Positions 8,802-16,508 of a DNA stretch of 64,000 bases are shown here, piece by piece; the first letter of the stretch is position 1, and each line of letters begins with the position of its first letter. This DNA is from Roseiarcus sp036513315 (lineage in GTDB: Bacteria; Pseudomonadota; Alphaproteobacteria; Rhizobiales; Beijerinckiaceae), in contig DATBZF010000031.1 of NCBI GenBank assembly GCA_036513315.1, positions 138,646 to 202,645 of the forward strand. The letters run 5' to 3'. The notes under the pieces were generated by a model. It worked only from the letters and a program-made list of their open reading frames with translations. It made no database searches and was not told the origin of the DNA. A program made the position numbers and the translations under genes.

Positions 8802-9391
8802 AAGAGCCGCCGGTCCCACGCCCGGCCCGTCTGCGCCGCCTCAGCGACGAGGAGATCGATCTGTGGATCGCTGTCGCTAAAAGCGTCGCGCGGCGCAAGG
8901 GCGCGAAATTGCCGAGCCCGCGCAGAGTCGAGCCGCCGCCGGTCGCGGCGGCGGTTGCGGCGCCGGAGCCTGAGAAACGGCGCGCCAATCCCACGCCAAA
9001 GGCCGCGCCGCCGCCGCCACTGGCGCCGCTGGAGAGGCGCCTGAAGAAACAGCTGGCGCGCGGGCGCAGCGCGATCGACCAATCGATCGATCTGCACGGC
9101 ATGACCCAGGCTGAGGCGCATCAGGCTCTGCGCGGCTTTCTCCTTTATGCGCAGGCGCAGGGCGACCGGCTGGTTCTTGTCGTCACCGGCAAGGGCGCGC
9201 CCAAGGCCAGAGGCTTCGAGGCGTCCGGCTTCGACGAGCCCGGCGTTTTGCGCCGGATCGTACCCCATTGGCTGCATGCCGCCGACTTGCGCGGAACCGT
9301 GCTCGGCTTCGAAGAAGCCGGTCGCACGCATGGCGGCTCGGGCGCGCTGTATGTGCGGCTGCGGCGAAGGGAGCACGCGGGGCGACGGTGA
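8798..9391 (+). CDS. Smr domain protein
   Basis: GTG start at 8798, overlapping the mltA stop by four bases and preceded by GGGAG; 197 residues. A basic, Pro/Ala-rich N-terminal half (residues about 1-85) leads to an Smr domain with the diagnostic DLHGMT, LVVTGKGAPK and HGGSGALYVRLRR motifs. Smr domains bind and often nick nucleic acids or act on stalled ribosomes; which of these applies to the stand-alone alphaproteobacterial form is not known. Co-transcribed with mltA. Confidence 0.9.
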   Translation: MKEPPVPRPARLRRLSDEEIDLWIAVAKSVARRKGAKLPSPRRVEPPPVAAAVAAPEPEKRRANPTPKAAPPPPLAPLERRLKKQLARGRSAIDQSIDLHGMTQAEAHQALRGFLLYAQAQGDRLVLVVTGKGAPKARGFEASGFDEPGVLRRIVPHWLHAADLRGTVLGFEEAGRTHGGSGALYVRLRRREHAGRR

Positions 9392-9412
9392 ACGCGCGCA
9401 ACGTATGCCGGA

Positions 9413-10060
9413 TCAGTCGGCGATCGCGCGCCGATCCGAGGCGGAGACGTCGCTGATCTCGTCGTCGCGCCGCTTGGAAATGACCGCATCGACGATTCCC
9501 CATTTCACCGCTTCCTCCGCCGTCATGAAATGATCGCGGTCGAGCGTCCTCTCCACTTCCTCATAGGACCGCCCACAATGACGGGCGTAGAGGCTGGTGA
9601 TTCGATGCTTGGTCTGCCTGGTCTCCTCGGCGTGAATCAGGATATCGGAGGCCTGCCCCTGAAAGCCGCCAAGCGGTTGATGGACGTGAATGCTGGCATT
9701 GGGCAAAGCGGCGCGGTGGCCCGGCTCGCCGGCCATCAGCAGGAACGATCCCATCGAGCGCGCCGTCCCCATGCAGAGCGTCGCGACCGGACTCCTGATG
9801 AATTGCATGGTGTCGTAGATGGCGAGCCCGCTGGTGACCACGCCGCCCGGGGAATTGATATACATGGCGATCGGCTTCTTAGGATTTTCCGCTTCGAGGA
9901 ACAGCAATTGGGCGCAGATAAGCCCGGCGATGCCGTCCTCCACCTCGCCGTTAAGAAACACGATGCGCTCACGCAACAGCCGCGAGTAGATGTCGAACGA
10001 TCTCTCGCCGCGGGCCGATTGCTCAACCACCATCGGGACGAGCTGCATCATGTCGCGCAT
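9413..10060 (-). CDS. clpP: ATP-dependent Clp protease proteolytic subunit, stand-alone paralogue
   Basis: A 215-residue ClpP. The catalytic triad is complete: S102 in GTARSMGSF, H127 in HVHQPLGGF and D176 in RDHFM. GGAGAAGGA precedes the ATG. The wording around the active serine (GTARSMGSFLL) differs from the usual GQAASMGAFLL, and no clpX or lon is adjacent. Both points suggest a secondary ClpP paralogue rather than the main housekeeping copy. It would assemble into heptameric rings and need ClpX or ClpA made elsewhere. It converges on smr; a divergent or upstream partner is not evident. Confidence 0.9.
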   Translation of the reverse strand: MRDMMQLVPMVVEQSARGERSFDIYSRLLRERIVFLNGEVEDGIAGLICAQLLFLEAENPKKPIAMYINSPGGVVTSGLAIYDTMQFIRSPVATLCMGTARSMGSFLLMAGEPGHRAALPNASIHVHQPLGGFQGQASDILIHAEETRQTKHRITSLYARHCGRSYEEVERTLDRDHFMTAEEAVKWGIVDAVISKRRDDEISDVSASDRRAIAD

Positions 10061-10097
10061 CGGCGAATCCTTCTCCGGCCGGATTTGAAAGTTCAGT

Positions 10098-10508
10098 TCA
10101 GGCGGCGAGCAGCAACCGCGGCGCGTTGCGGTTCGCCGGACTCTGGCGCGGCAGAATGCGGGCGGCCGCCCTCAGCTCATGGACGATGCGGAAGGTTGTG
10201 CCGCCCGAATCATTGGCATGCAGATGGAAGGTGACGAGGCTTTCGGCAAACGGGCTTGCCCCGTCGCGCCAGAGGTAGCGAACGGACTGGCAGGGCTCCT
10301 GGTCCAGCAGATGAATCGAAACCGGCAGCGACGCCGCATCTTGCTGCGCAGGCGCGTCGGCATCCCGCTCGACGGCGCCTGGCGCAAGCCATCGCGCGAC
10401 GTATTCAGGGATCGTCAACGCACGCCACACAAGGGCGGGCGGAGCGTCAAGCTCATATTCGAAGCTTATGGCCGCGTGGCGTTCTGGATTGTCGGCGCTC
10501 GGCGTCAT
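10098..10508 (-). CDS. SRPBCC / AHSA1-like START-fold protein
   Basis: 136 residues; the start at 10508 overlaps the stop of the ArsR gene by four bases (ATGA). The N-terminus AISFEYELDAPPALVWRALTIPEYVARWLAP is the classic opening of the AHSA1/SRPBCC family, small hydrophobic-cavity proteins. Pairs of an ArsR regulator and an SRPBCC protein are very frequent in proteobacteria. The ligand is unknown. The pair is expected to be controlled by the operator at 10826-10845. Confidence 0.85.
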   Translation of the reverse strand: MTPSADNPERHAAISFEYELDAPPALVWRALTIPEYVARWLAPGAVERDADAPAQQDAASLPVSIHLLDQEPCQSVRYLWRDGASPFAESLVTFHLHANDSGGTTFRIVHELRAAARILPRQSPANRNAPRLLLAA

Positions 10509-10819
10509 TGATCCATTTCCTTCAAAAGCTGTTTCAACGCTTCCACCCGTTCCGGCCAGAAGACCCGATAGCGCTGAAGCCATCGGAACATCAGCGCCAA
10601 TCCTTCAGGATTGACCTGGTAATTGACATTGCGCCCGCTGCGTTGCTCGGCCACCAGTCCAGCCGATCGCAACACCGCAAGATGCTGCGACATCGCCGGC
10701 TGGGATATCGCCAACCCCTCGCGCAATTCCGTAGCGTTTCTTTCCCCATCCGCCAGTCGTTCGAAGACGGCGCGGCGGGTGGGGTCGGCGAGAGCCTTGA
10801 ATATCTCCGTCTCCGTCAT
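10505..10819 (-). CDS. ArsR-family repressor (SRPBCC-linked, metal-independent type)
   Basis: The start at 10819 gives MTETEIFKALADPTRR, the standard ArsR opening, and 104 residues; the longer in-frame start at 10912 would run through the operator. A winged helix-turn-helix covers LREGLAISQPAMSQHL and GLVAEQRSGRNVNY. There are no cysteines, so metal sensing of the ArsR/SmtB kind is not expected. It forms a two-gene operon with the SRPBCC protein and probably represses itself. Confidence 0.88.
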   Translation of the reverse strand: MTETEIFKALADPTRRAVFERLADGERNATELREGLAISQPAMSQHLAVLRSAGLVAEQRSGRNVNYQVNPEGLALMFRWLQRYRVFWPERVEALKQLLKEMDQ

Positions 10820-10825
10820 GACGAT

Positions 10826-10845
10826 ACATAAGCACATACTTATGT
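10826..10845 (-). promoter_or_regulatory. Operator-like inverted repeat upstream of the ArsR/SRPBCC operon
   Basis: ACATAAG (10826-10832), six bases, CTTATGT (10839-10845): perfect 7-bp arms, A/T-rich in a GC-rich surround, starting 7 bases upstream of the arsR-like ATG. Position and symmetry fit autorepression by the winged-helix protein it precedes. Confidence 0.65.
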
Positions 10846-10961
10846 GATCCGCAAGCCTTCCCGGAAGCAGTCCTGGCGCAGCGCCTCGCGGACGGCGGCG
10901 CATTGACCGCAACCCGCCGGAATGCGAGGAGGACGCGAATTCGCCAGGGGAAATTCAAGAC

Positions 10962-11960
10962 ATGACGCGCAAGGTTGAAGTTCTGGGCCTGGGCAATTCG
11001 CTTGTCGACATCATCGCCTTGACGGCGGACGATTATCTCGTCGCGCAAAATATGGTGAAGGGCGCCATGACGCTGATCGACGAACCGCGCGCCGAAAGCC
11101 TTTACGCCGCGCGCGTCGCGCCGACATTCGTTTCAGGCGGATCTGCGGCCAATACGATTGTCGGCGTCGGCTCGTTCGGCATCAAGGGCGCCTATATCGG
11201 CAAGGTGAAGGCCGACGCGCTCGGCGGCCATTTCACCCATGACATCCGCGCGATGGGCGTCGATTTCTCGACGAAGCACGCCACCGAAGGGCCGGCGACC
11301 GGACGTTGCTTCATCTATGTGACGCCGGATGGCGAGCGCACCATGAACACCTATCTCGGCGCGAGCACGTTCCTGTCGCCGCCCGACGTCGACGAAGAGC
11401 TCGTGCGCGGGGCGGGCATCATCTATCTCGAAGGCTATATGTGGGATCGCCCGGCGGCCAAATCGGCCTTTCAGAAGGCCGCGGCCATCGCTCATGAAGC
11501 GGGCAATCGCGTCGCGCTGACTTTGTCGGATTCGTTCTGCGTCGATCGTTTCCGCGACGAATTCCTCGATCTGATGCGCAAAGGCTTTGTCGATACGATC
11601 TTCTCCAACACCGAGGAAGTTCTTTCGCTCTATCAGACGAAGGATTTCGCCGCTGCGCTGGCTGCGCTGCGCGCCGAGGGCGTGCTCGGAATTGTGACGC
11701 GCTCGGAGAAGGGCTCGATCGTTCTCGACGGGTCGAACACCCATGAAGTCCCGGCTTTTCCGATCGCCAGCGTCGTCGACACGACGGGCGCCGGCGATCT
11801 CTTCGCGTCGGGCTTTCTGGCGGGCATGGCGCGCGGCGTCGACTATTACGTCTGCGGGCGGCTCGGCGCGCTCGCCGCCGCCGAAGTCATCCAGCATGTC
11901 GGCGCCCGGCCGCGGGTCAGCCTCGCGGCGCTTGCGGCGGAGCACGGGATTGGGCTTTAG
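10962..11960 (+). CDS. PfkB-family kinase, adenosine kinase-like
   Basis: 332 residues of the ribokinase/PfkB family. The N-terminal VLGLGNSLVDII, the FVSGGSAANTIVGVG glycine-rich motif and the C-terminal DTTGAGDLFASGFLAGM (anion hole and catalytic aspartate) are complete. The family branch common in alphaproteobacteria is annotated as adenosine kinase; it phosphorylates a nucleoside or sugar with ATP in the cytoplasm. Which substrate it uses is not decided by the sequence. It is divergent from the ArsR gene and convergent with the next. Confidence 0.88.
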   Translation: MTRKVEVLGLGNSLVDIIALTADDYLVAQNMVKGAMTLIDEPRAESLYAARVAPTFVSGGSAANTIVGVGSFGIKGAYIGKVKADALGGHFTHDIRAMGVDFSTKHATEGPATGRCFIYVTPDGERTMNTYLGASTFLSPPDVDEELVRGAGIIYLEGYMWDRPAAKSAFQKAAAIAHEAGNRVALTLSDSFCVDRFRDEFLDLMRKGFVDTIFSNTEEVLSLYQTKDFAAALAALRAEGVLGIVTRSEKGSIVLDGSNTHEVPAFPIASVVDTTGAGDLFASGFLAGMARGVDYYVCGRLGALAAAEVIQHVGARPRVSLAALAAEHGIGL

Positions 11961-11975
11961 GGCGCCTTGCGGGCG

Positions 11976-12641
11976 CTATGGCGCCGGACGTATGTCAAGC
12001 CGGATCAGCCCGGTCGCGCCATCGCCGTCGCCGGCGGCCTTCCAGCCGTTGATGGAATCGTACCCCTGTTCGAAGCGCCAAAGCATAGCGAGCTCCGCGC
12101 CGGACTTCTTCTTCCAGTTCAGGCGATAATAAAGATGGCGCCGCCACGAAGAGCCTCGTCCTGTGACGAAGTTGAGGTCCATCGGCGTCGGCCAGCTCAG
12201 CCAGCTTCTCTCGAGCACGAGCGAAGTCGCATCGCCCGGATCGGCCGCAAAGGCGGGGATCGGGCCGTCGGCGCCAGTGAGCGAGCCGGCAAGTGAGCCG
12301 AGGCTGAAGCTGCGCGCGCCGGCGGCGATCACAAGGCGGCCGCTGGCGTCGACGCTGTTGGCGGCGACCTGCTGGTAATCGGGCCCCGGCCCGGTCAAAT
12401 CGAGTATGTGCCCGCCGCTCAGCAGGTCGGCGCCGTCCGAGCCTTTCGGTCCTATCAGGCCTTCCACGCCCTCGCCGAACTGCAGATAGACGCCGTTCCA
12501 ACCGACGGGGGTTGCCGGCAGATTGCCCAAATGGACAGTCACGACCTGATCGACCAGCAGCGAACACCAGCGCGCGGTGACGAGCCAAACCGCAGCGATG
12601 GCAATGATCGCAAAGGCGCCGCGAATGAGCAATGACCGCAT
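11976..12641 (-). CDS. Unknown membrane-anchored protein
   Basis: 221 residues from the ATG at 12641. One N-terminal membrane helix (about residues 5-27, rich in Ala/Ile/Val) is followed by a soluble, probably periplasmic domain with repeated Gly/Ser/Leu stretches (GSLAGSLTG) and a conserved-looking aromatic C-terminal half (SWLSWPTPMDLNF, LYYRLNWKKKSG, MLWRFEQGYDSINGW). I do not recognise the family. Its stop lies 15 bases from the end of the convergent PfkB gene. Codon bias fits a real gene. Confidence 0.65.
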   Translation of the reverse strand: MRSLLIRGAFAIIAIAAVWLVTARWCSLLVDQVVTVHLGNLPATPVGWNGVYLQFGEGVEGLIGPKGSDGADLLSGGHILDLTGPGPDYQQVAANSVDASGRLVIAAGARSFSLGSLAGSLTGADGPIPAFAADPGDATSLVLERSWLSWPTPMDLNFVTGRGSSWRRHLYYRLNWKKKSGAELAMLWRFEQGYDSINGWKAAGDGDGATGLIRLDIRPAP

Positions 12642-12712
12642 GCTGCGCTTGGCTCCCACCCCGGCTGCAAGCGCCAGGCTACCTCGTCGGCGCTTACGGT
12701 CCGGGACGATCG

Positions 12713-13750
12713 TCAGGGAATTGCGGCCACGCTATAGCCCGCTTCGCGCAGCAAGGCGATGAGGCCGCCTTTGCCGACCAGATGCAGCGCGCCCACCGCG
12801 ACGAAAGCGCCGCCCGACTCAAGCAACGCCGACATGCGTTCGACCATCACCTTGTTGCGCGCGCCGAGTAATTGTCTGGTCATTTCATCGTCGGCGGCGC
12901 TCTCTTGCGGCGTCAGAATGTGGCTGGCGTCGATCACCGGAAGGATTTCGCCGGGCTTCTGCTGAACATAGAGGCTGAGCAAGGTCGCATAGGCGTCCAG
13001 GCCCAATTCGGGACGCTTTGCGGCGCTGATGAGCGCGGTCGCCGACACGGCGGGGTCGAGCGAAGCCAGAGCGTCGGTCTGCTCCGCCACCGTCTCCAGG
13101 CCAATGACCTTCACGCCCAAATCCTTGGCCGTCCGCGCGACGATTTCGTCGACGACCGGCAGCCCGAGTTGCTGGCGCTGGATCTCGCAGGGCGGCGTCG
13201 CCGTCAGCGCCGCGAGAAACCATATCCGCATATGATGGGCCGTGGCGGCGTTCAAGCCGCGTGTGGCCAGGTATTTCTCGACGAGCGTCACGTCTTCCGG
13301 CGCGCCGATTCCGGCCAGCGTGTCGCCGTCGCGCGCCACCGCCTTGAACGCCATCACCGCGCCCATCGCGGTCAGAGCGAGCGTGTCGAACGGGCCGCCA
13401 AGTTCCGTGGCGACGATCCTGGCGCCGGCGATATGCGCCGCCGCCGCCCTGGCGATGGCCGCCGCACGCTCGTCCGTCGAATGAATCGTGCCGAAAAGAT
13501 AAGAGGGCGGGGTGGCCGCCTTTTCGATGCGCCATAGCAGGCCCCGCGCGTTGTCGAGCTGGTCGCGGCGCTGTTCGCTGGCGCGCGCCAAAGCATCAGG
13601 ATCGACGTCGCGCGAAAGATCGCGGCCGGCGCAGACTGGCGTCTTGTCGGCCGGCGGCGCTTCGTCCGCCAAAGCAGGGCAGACCAGCCATGCCCAGGCG
13701 AATACCGCCGCCGCACAGCGTCGCCCCTGGAATCGCGAAGTCGCCTTCAC
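12713..13750 (-). CDS. TraB/GumN family protein, secreted
   Basis: GTG start at 13750, which overlaps the coaA stop by four bases (GTGA); 345 residues. A signal peptide (CAAAVFAWAWLVCPALA, cleavage before DEA) sends it to the periplasm. The family marks are SYLFGTIHSTDERA early in the domain and GALHLVGKGGLIALLREAG at the C-terminus, as in TraB, GumN and ChaN/Tiki relatives, which use His and Glu residues in a proposed metallo-active site. Function in alphaproteobacteria is unknown. The translational coupling to coaA is a recurrent arrangement, but I know of no metabolic link. Confidence 0.85.
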   Translation of the reverse strand: MKATSRFQGRRCAAAVFAWAWLVCPALADEAPPADKTPVCAGRDLSRDVDPDALARASEQRRDQLDNARGLLWRIEKAATPPSYLFGTIHSTDERAAAIARAAAAHIAGARIVATELGGPFDTLALTAMGAVMAFKAVARDGDTLAGIGAPEDVTLVEKYLATRGLNAATAHHMRIWFLAALTATPPCEIQRQQLGLPVVDEIVARTAKDLGVKVIGLETVAEQTDALASLDPAVSATALISAAKRPELGLDAYATLLSLYVQQKPGEILPVIDASHILTPQESAADDEMTRQLLGARNKVMVERMSALLESGGAFVAVGALHLVGKGGLIALLREAGYSVAAIP

Positions 13751-14724
13751 AGCTTGCGCAACGCGACTTCCTCGATCCGGTGGCTGGCGCCTTTGGTCAA
13801 TAGCAGGCTTGCGCGCGGCCGCGTCGGCAGGATGTTTTCCTGGAGATTGACGAGATTGATGCGCGTCCAGATCGCGCGCGCGATCGCCTGCGCCGCATCG
13901 TCGCCAAGATCGGCGTATTTGTGAAAATAGCTGCGCGGATCGCGAAACGCCGTCTCTCTGAGCCGCATGAAACGCGCGACGTACCATTTTTCGAGCAGCG
14001 CCTCGTCGGCATGCAGGAACACCGAGAAATCGAAAAAGTCCGACACGAAGGGGATCATCTTGTCTTCGCGCGACAGGCGGTTGGGCAACAGAACGTTGAG
14101 GCCTTCGACGATCAGGATGTCGGGCCGGTCGACGGTGATCGTTTCGCCGGGCACCACGTCATAGACCAGATGCGAATAGACCGGCGCGACGACATTATGT
14201 TTGCCCGCTTTCACATCCGACAGGAAGCGGATCAGCGCCATGCCGTCATAGCTCTCGGGAAATCCCTTGCGCTCCATCAGGCCGTCGCGCTGGAGCGCCG
14301 CATTGGGGCGCAGGAAGCCGTCGGTCGTCACCAGCTCGACCTTCGGCGTATTGGGCCAGCGCGACAGCATCGCCTGCATCACGCGCGCGGTCGTCGATTT
14401 GCCGACCGCGACCGATCCGGCGATGCCGATGATATAGGGCACTTTGCCGTCATTGGCGCCCAGAAACCGCTGCGTCGCCTTGAACAGGCCCTGCGTCGCC
14501 GCGACATAAAGCGCAAGCAGGCGCGACAGCGGCAGATAGATCGCAATCACCTCCTCGAGCGAAATCGGGTCGTGCATCGATTGCAGCTTGCGCAAATCCT
14601 CGATGGTGAGGGTGAGCTGGGTATCGGCGCGCAATTGCGCCCATTCGTCGCGCGTGAAGCGCCGGAAGGGCGAAGCGATCGCCTCTTGCTTCTGCCCTGA
14701 CGGCGGATTGTTCATGTCCAGCAT
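13747..14724 (-). CDS. coaA: Pantothenate kinase, type I
   Basis: 325 residues; first step of coenzyme A synthesis, phosphorylating pantothenate with ATP. The P-loop GSVAVGKST is at residues 103-111, LVTTDGF follows, and FPESYDGMALIRFL and DILIVEGLNVL are family landmarks of bacterial CoaA. The length matches E. coli CoaA (316). hisE lies upstream on the same strand with a gap of 113 bases, a conserved alphaproteobacterial neighbourhood. Two starts are possible (14724 or the ATG at 14715). Confidence 0.95.
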   Translation of the reverse strand: MLDMNNPPSGQKQEAIASPFRRFTRDEWAQLRADTQLTLTIEDLRKLQSMHDPISLEEVIAIYLPLSRLLALYVAATQGLFKATQRFLGANDGKVPYIIGIAGSVAVGKSTTARVMQAMLSRWPNTPKVELVTTDGFLRPNAALQRDGLMERKGFPESYDGMALIRFLSDVKAGKHNVVAPVYSHLVYDVVPGETITVDRPDILIVEGLNVLLPNRLSREDKMIPFVSDFFDFSVFLHADEALLEKWYVARFMRLRETAFRDPRSYFHKYADLGDDAAQAIARAIWTRINLVNLQENILPTRPRASLLLTKGASHRIEEVALRKL

Positions 14725-14837
14725 AAGACCTCAGAGATCAAAGACGCGGTTCATTGGCGTCAATATAATCGAAGGCGCCGGATTTTCCCTCCCCCACCAA
14801 AGAAGGGAGGGCGGCCATGCGAAGACCGGTCGCATCG

Positions 14838-15191
14838 TCACGAGACGCGCGAGGCCTTTTCCTCGTGGCCCGAGCGCATAGTGCGCCGTTCAAGTTCGCC
14901 CAGCACCTCGCCGAGGGAGACGTCGCGCGATTTAAGCAGAACGAGCAAATGGTAGAGCACGTCGGCGGCTTCGGCGCGCAAAGCCTCGTCGCTCTCTCCT
15001 ACCGCCGCGATCACCAGTTCGACCGCTTCCTCGCCAAATTTCTTGGCGGCTCCGCGCGGCCCTTTTTCGAGCAGAGCGCGCGTATAGGATTTCTCGCTGC
15101 TGGCCCCAGCCCGCAGCGCGATGGTTTTGGCGAGATCATCGAGGGTGAACGTCAAGCGAGGCGCTTCCGCGGTAATGGCCGAAACGCCCAT
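14838..15191 (-). CDS. hisE: Phosphoribosyl-ATP pyrophosphatase
   Basis: 117 residues; second step of histidine synthesis, hydrolysing PR-ATP to PR-AMP. The MazG-type helical fold shows EKGPRGAAKKFGEEAVELVIAA and a second acidic helix EALRAEAADVLYHLLVLL, the metal-binding Glu/Asp pattern of HisE. The rest of the histidine operon is not beside it: upstream is a 348-base gap, although hisE usually follows hisF in related genomes. Confidence 0.93.
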   Translation of the reverse strand: MGVSAITAEAPRLTFTLDDLAKTIALRAGASSEKSYTRALLEKGPRGAAKKFGEEAVELVIAAVGESDEALRAEAADVLYHLLVLLKSRDVSLGEVLGELERRTMRSGHEEKASRVS

Positions 15192-15324
15192 TGTGACGCC
15201 GAAACAGGCAGATGTCGAGAAAGGGGCTCCTCATGGCGGGGGAGGCCGCTCCGAAGGCGGATTCGTGCCTGTTTGCCTGATGGATTGACTCCACGGCCTG
15301 CCAACGTCGAGCCTGGATGCTGCT

Positions 15325-15366
15325 TAAAAAAGCGGGCCGCCGGACAATTGCGGGGTCCGGCGGCCC
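15325..15366 (-). terminator. Rho-independent terminator (minus strand)
   Basis: Perfect 11-bp stem GGGCCGCCGGA (15334-15344) / TCCGGCGGCCC (15356-15366), followed on the minus strand by GCTTTTTTAAG. It ends transcription coming from the small membrane-protein gene at 15540-15728, about 170 bases after its stop. Confidence 0.8.
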
Positions 15367-15539
15367 TGACCAGGCCGACCTGGGGGGCAGATCGCCACGG
15401 CTCGCTCTGATCTGGCGGCGATCCTTGGCCCTAATATGGTGAAATCGGGTCGATAAACCGGCGGATCGGCTAATAACGTCGGCAAATCCAGGGCGCAGTC
15501 TCGCGCTCGGTCAGCGTTTCAACAAGCCCGCGAATGCGA
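15367..15539. other. Non-coding stretch between hisE and the small membrane gene
   Basis: Together with the terminator beside it and 15192-15324, this makes 348 bases without a gene. Apart from the terminator hairpin I see no RNA gene, repeat or coding signal. It may be the 3' untranslated tail of the transcript from 15540-15728. Confidence 0.5.
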
Positions 15540-15728
15540 TCAGCCGCGCTCGGTTATACTGTGCAAGGCTCTCGCGGGCCACGCGACCGCATTCGGCAAT
15601 TCATGCGCGACGCTTGTCGCAAGGTCCGAGGCTGAAGCGCTGCGCCAATTGGCCTGAATGGTCGGCGAGAGGACGACGCCTATTCCGATGAGATAAACGA
15701 CGACGACCAGAGCGATAAGTGCTCGCAT
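15540..15728 (-). CDS. Small single-pass membrane protein, unknown
   Basis: 62 residues. An N-terminal membrane helix (ALIALVVVVYLIGIGVVL, about 3-20) is followed by SPTIQANW and an amphipathic tail ending ALHSITERG. The pattern of a short helix plus a TIQxNW-like segment is familiar from small conserved proteins of the order Hyphomicrobiales, but no function is assigned. A strong terminator lies downstream on the same strand, which supports a real transcription unit. Confidence 0.6.
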   Translation of the reverse strand: MRALIALVVVVYLIGIGVVLSPTIQANWRSASASDLATSVAHELPNAVAWPARALHSITERG

Positions 15729-15755
15729 GAACCTGTTCTCCCGATGACGGACAGC

Positions 15756-15791
15756 GACGCTGCGCGCGCAAAAGACGCTGCGCGCGCAAAA
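15756..15791. repeat. Two tandem copies of an 18-bp unit
   Basis: GACGCTGCGCGCGCAAAA occurs at 15756-15773 and again at 15774-15791, followed by a partial third copy (GAC). It lies 28 bases upstream of the ATG of the small membrane gene and may affect its promoter, or be a simple slippage product. Confidence 0.7.
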
Positions 15792-15797
15792 GACATT

Positions 15798-15838
15798 GCA
15801 GCGACGGACCGGAACTTCTTAACCCGATCCGTCGCTGC
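15798..15838 (-). terminator. Inverted repeat, possible terminator of the Gly/Tyr-rich gene
   Basis: GCAGCGACGGA (15798-15808) and TCCGTCGCTGC (15828-15838) form a perfect 11-bp stem with a 19-base loop, 18 bases past the stop of the gene at 15856. On the minus strand it is followed by AATGTCTTTTG, a weak U-tract. The large loop makes this a moderate terminator call. Confidence 0.5.
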
Positions 15839-15855
15839 GTCATGACGCTAGGCGG

Positions 15856-16245
15856 TTATCTATGGCGGGGGCCGCCGCCAAAGTGACCGCCGAAATGACC
15901 GCCGCTAAAATGCCCGCCGCGTCCGCCGCCGAAGCTGAATCCGCCGACCGGCCCAGGATAGCCGTAATAGCCATAGCCCGGATCGACATAGCCCGGATCA
16001 TCGTAACCATAGTCCGGGTCGACAAAGGCCGCGCGGCCTTCGATCGTCCCCGATGAATCGGCATCGCCATAGACATAGCCATAACCTTGATCGGGATAGG
16101 CCACGCCATTCTGCGAATAGCCATCGACGGCGTCAGGGGGAACCATCGTCGCATAAGGCGAATTCGGCGGAACCGCGTAGGCATTGGCTGCGCCGAAGGC
16201 GAGAAACAAACCGGCTGTCCCGGCCAGAAGTAAACCGCGCATCAA
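15856..16245 (-). CDS. Secreted Gly/Tyr-rich low-complexity protein
   Basis: 129 residues. A signal peptide (LLLAGTAGLFLAFGAANAYA) precedes a mature chain rich in Tyr, Gly, Asp and Pro, with repeats of DPGYVDPGYGYYGYPG type and a C-terminal His/Gly tail (GGHFSGGHFGGHFGGGPRHR) that could bind metal. Such proteins are common, fast-evolving cell-surface components in this order; function unknown. It is divergent from a second Gly/Tyr-rich secreted protein (16509). Confidence 0.7.
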   Translation of the reverse strand: MMRGLLLAGTAGLFLAFGAANAYAVPPNSPYATMVPPDAVDGYSQNGVAYPDQGYGYVYGDADSSGTIEGRAAFVDPDYGYDDPGYVDPGYGYYGYPGPVGGFSFGGGRGGHFSGGHFGGHFGGGPRHR

Positions 16246-16266
16246 ACAATCCTTCCATTAGGTTTA

Positions 16267-16279
16267 TCCGCTGAGCGGA
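16267..16279. promoter_or_regulatory. Palindrome between the two divergent Gly/Tyr-rich genes
   Basis: TCCGCT-G-AGCGGA, a perfect 6-bp dyad, 22 bases upstream of the minus-strand start. It may be an operator or a leader hairpin; no regulator can be named. Confidence 0.3.
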
Positions 16280-16508
16280 CCTGGCGACCTAACGCGCCGG
16301 GTTTCTTCACGTTCCCCAGCGGTTGACACTTTGTTGTGACGCGCCTCGCTTCGGCCGCTCGCGGCTTCGCTCTTGGGGGGCCAAAGCGCGGCCGGGCGGC
16401 CGCCAGCCGAGATGGCGCCAGCGTTATGCCACTATTGGGTTCTTTATTGTTCGCGCAGCGGGTTTTATGATTTCTCCGCTGCGGCAATGAACGGGAGAAA
16501 GTCAGGTC

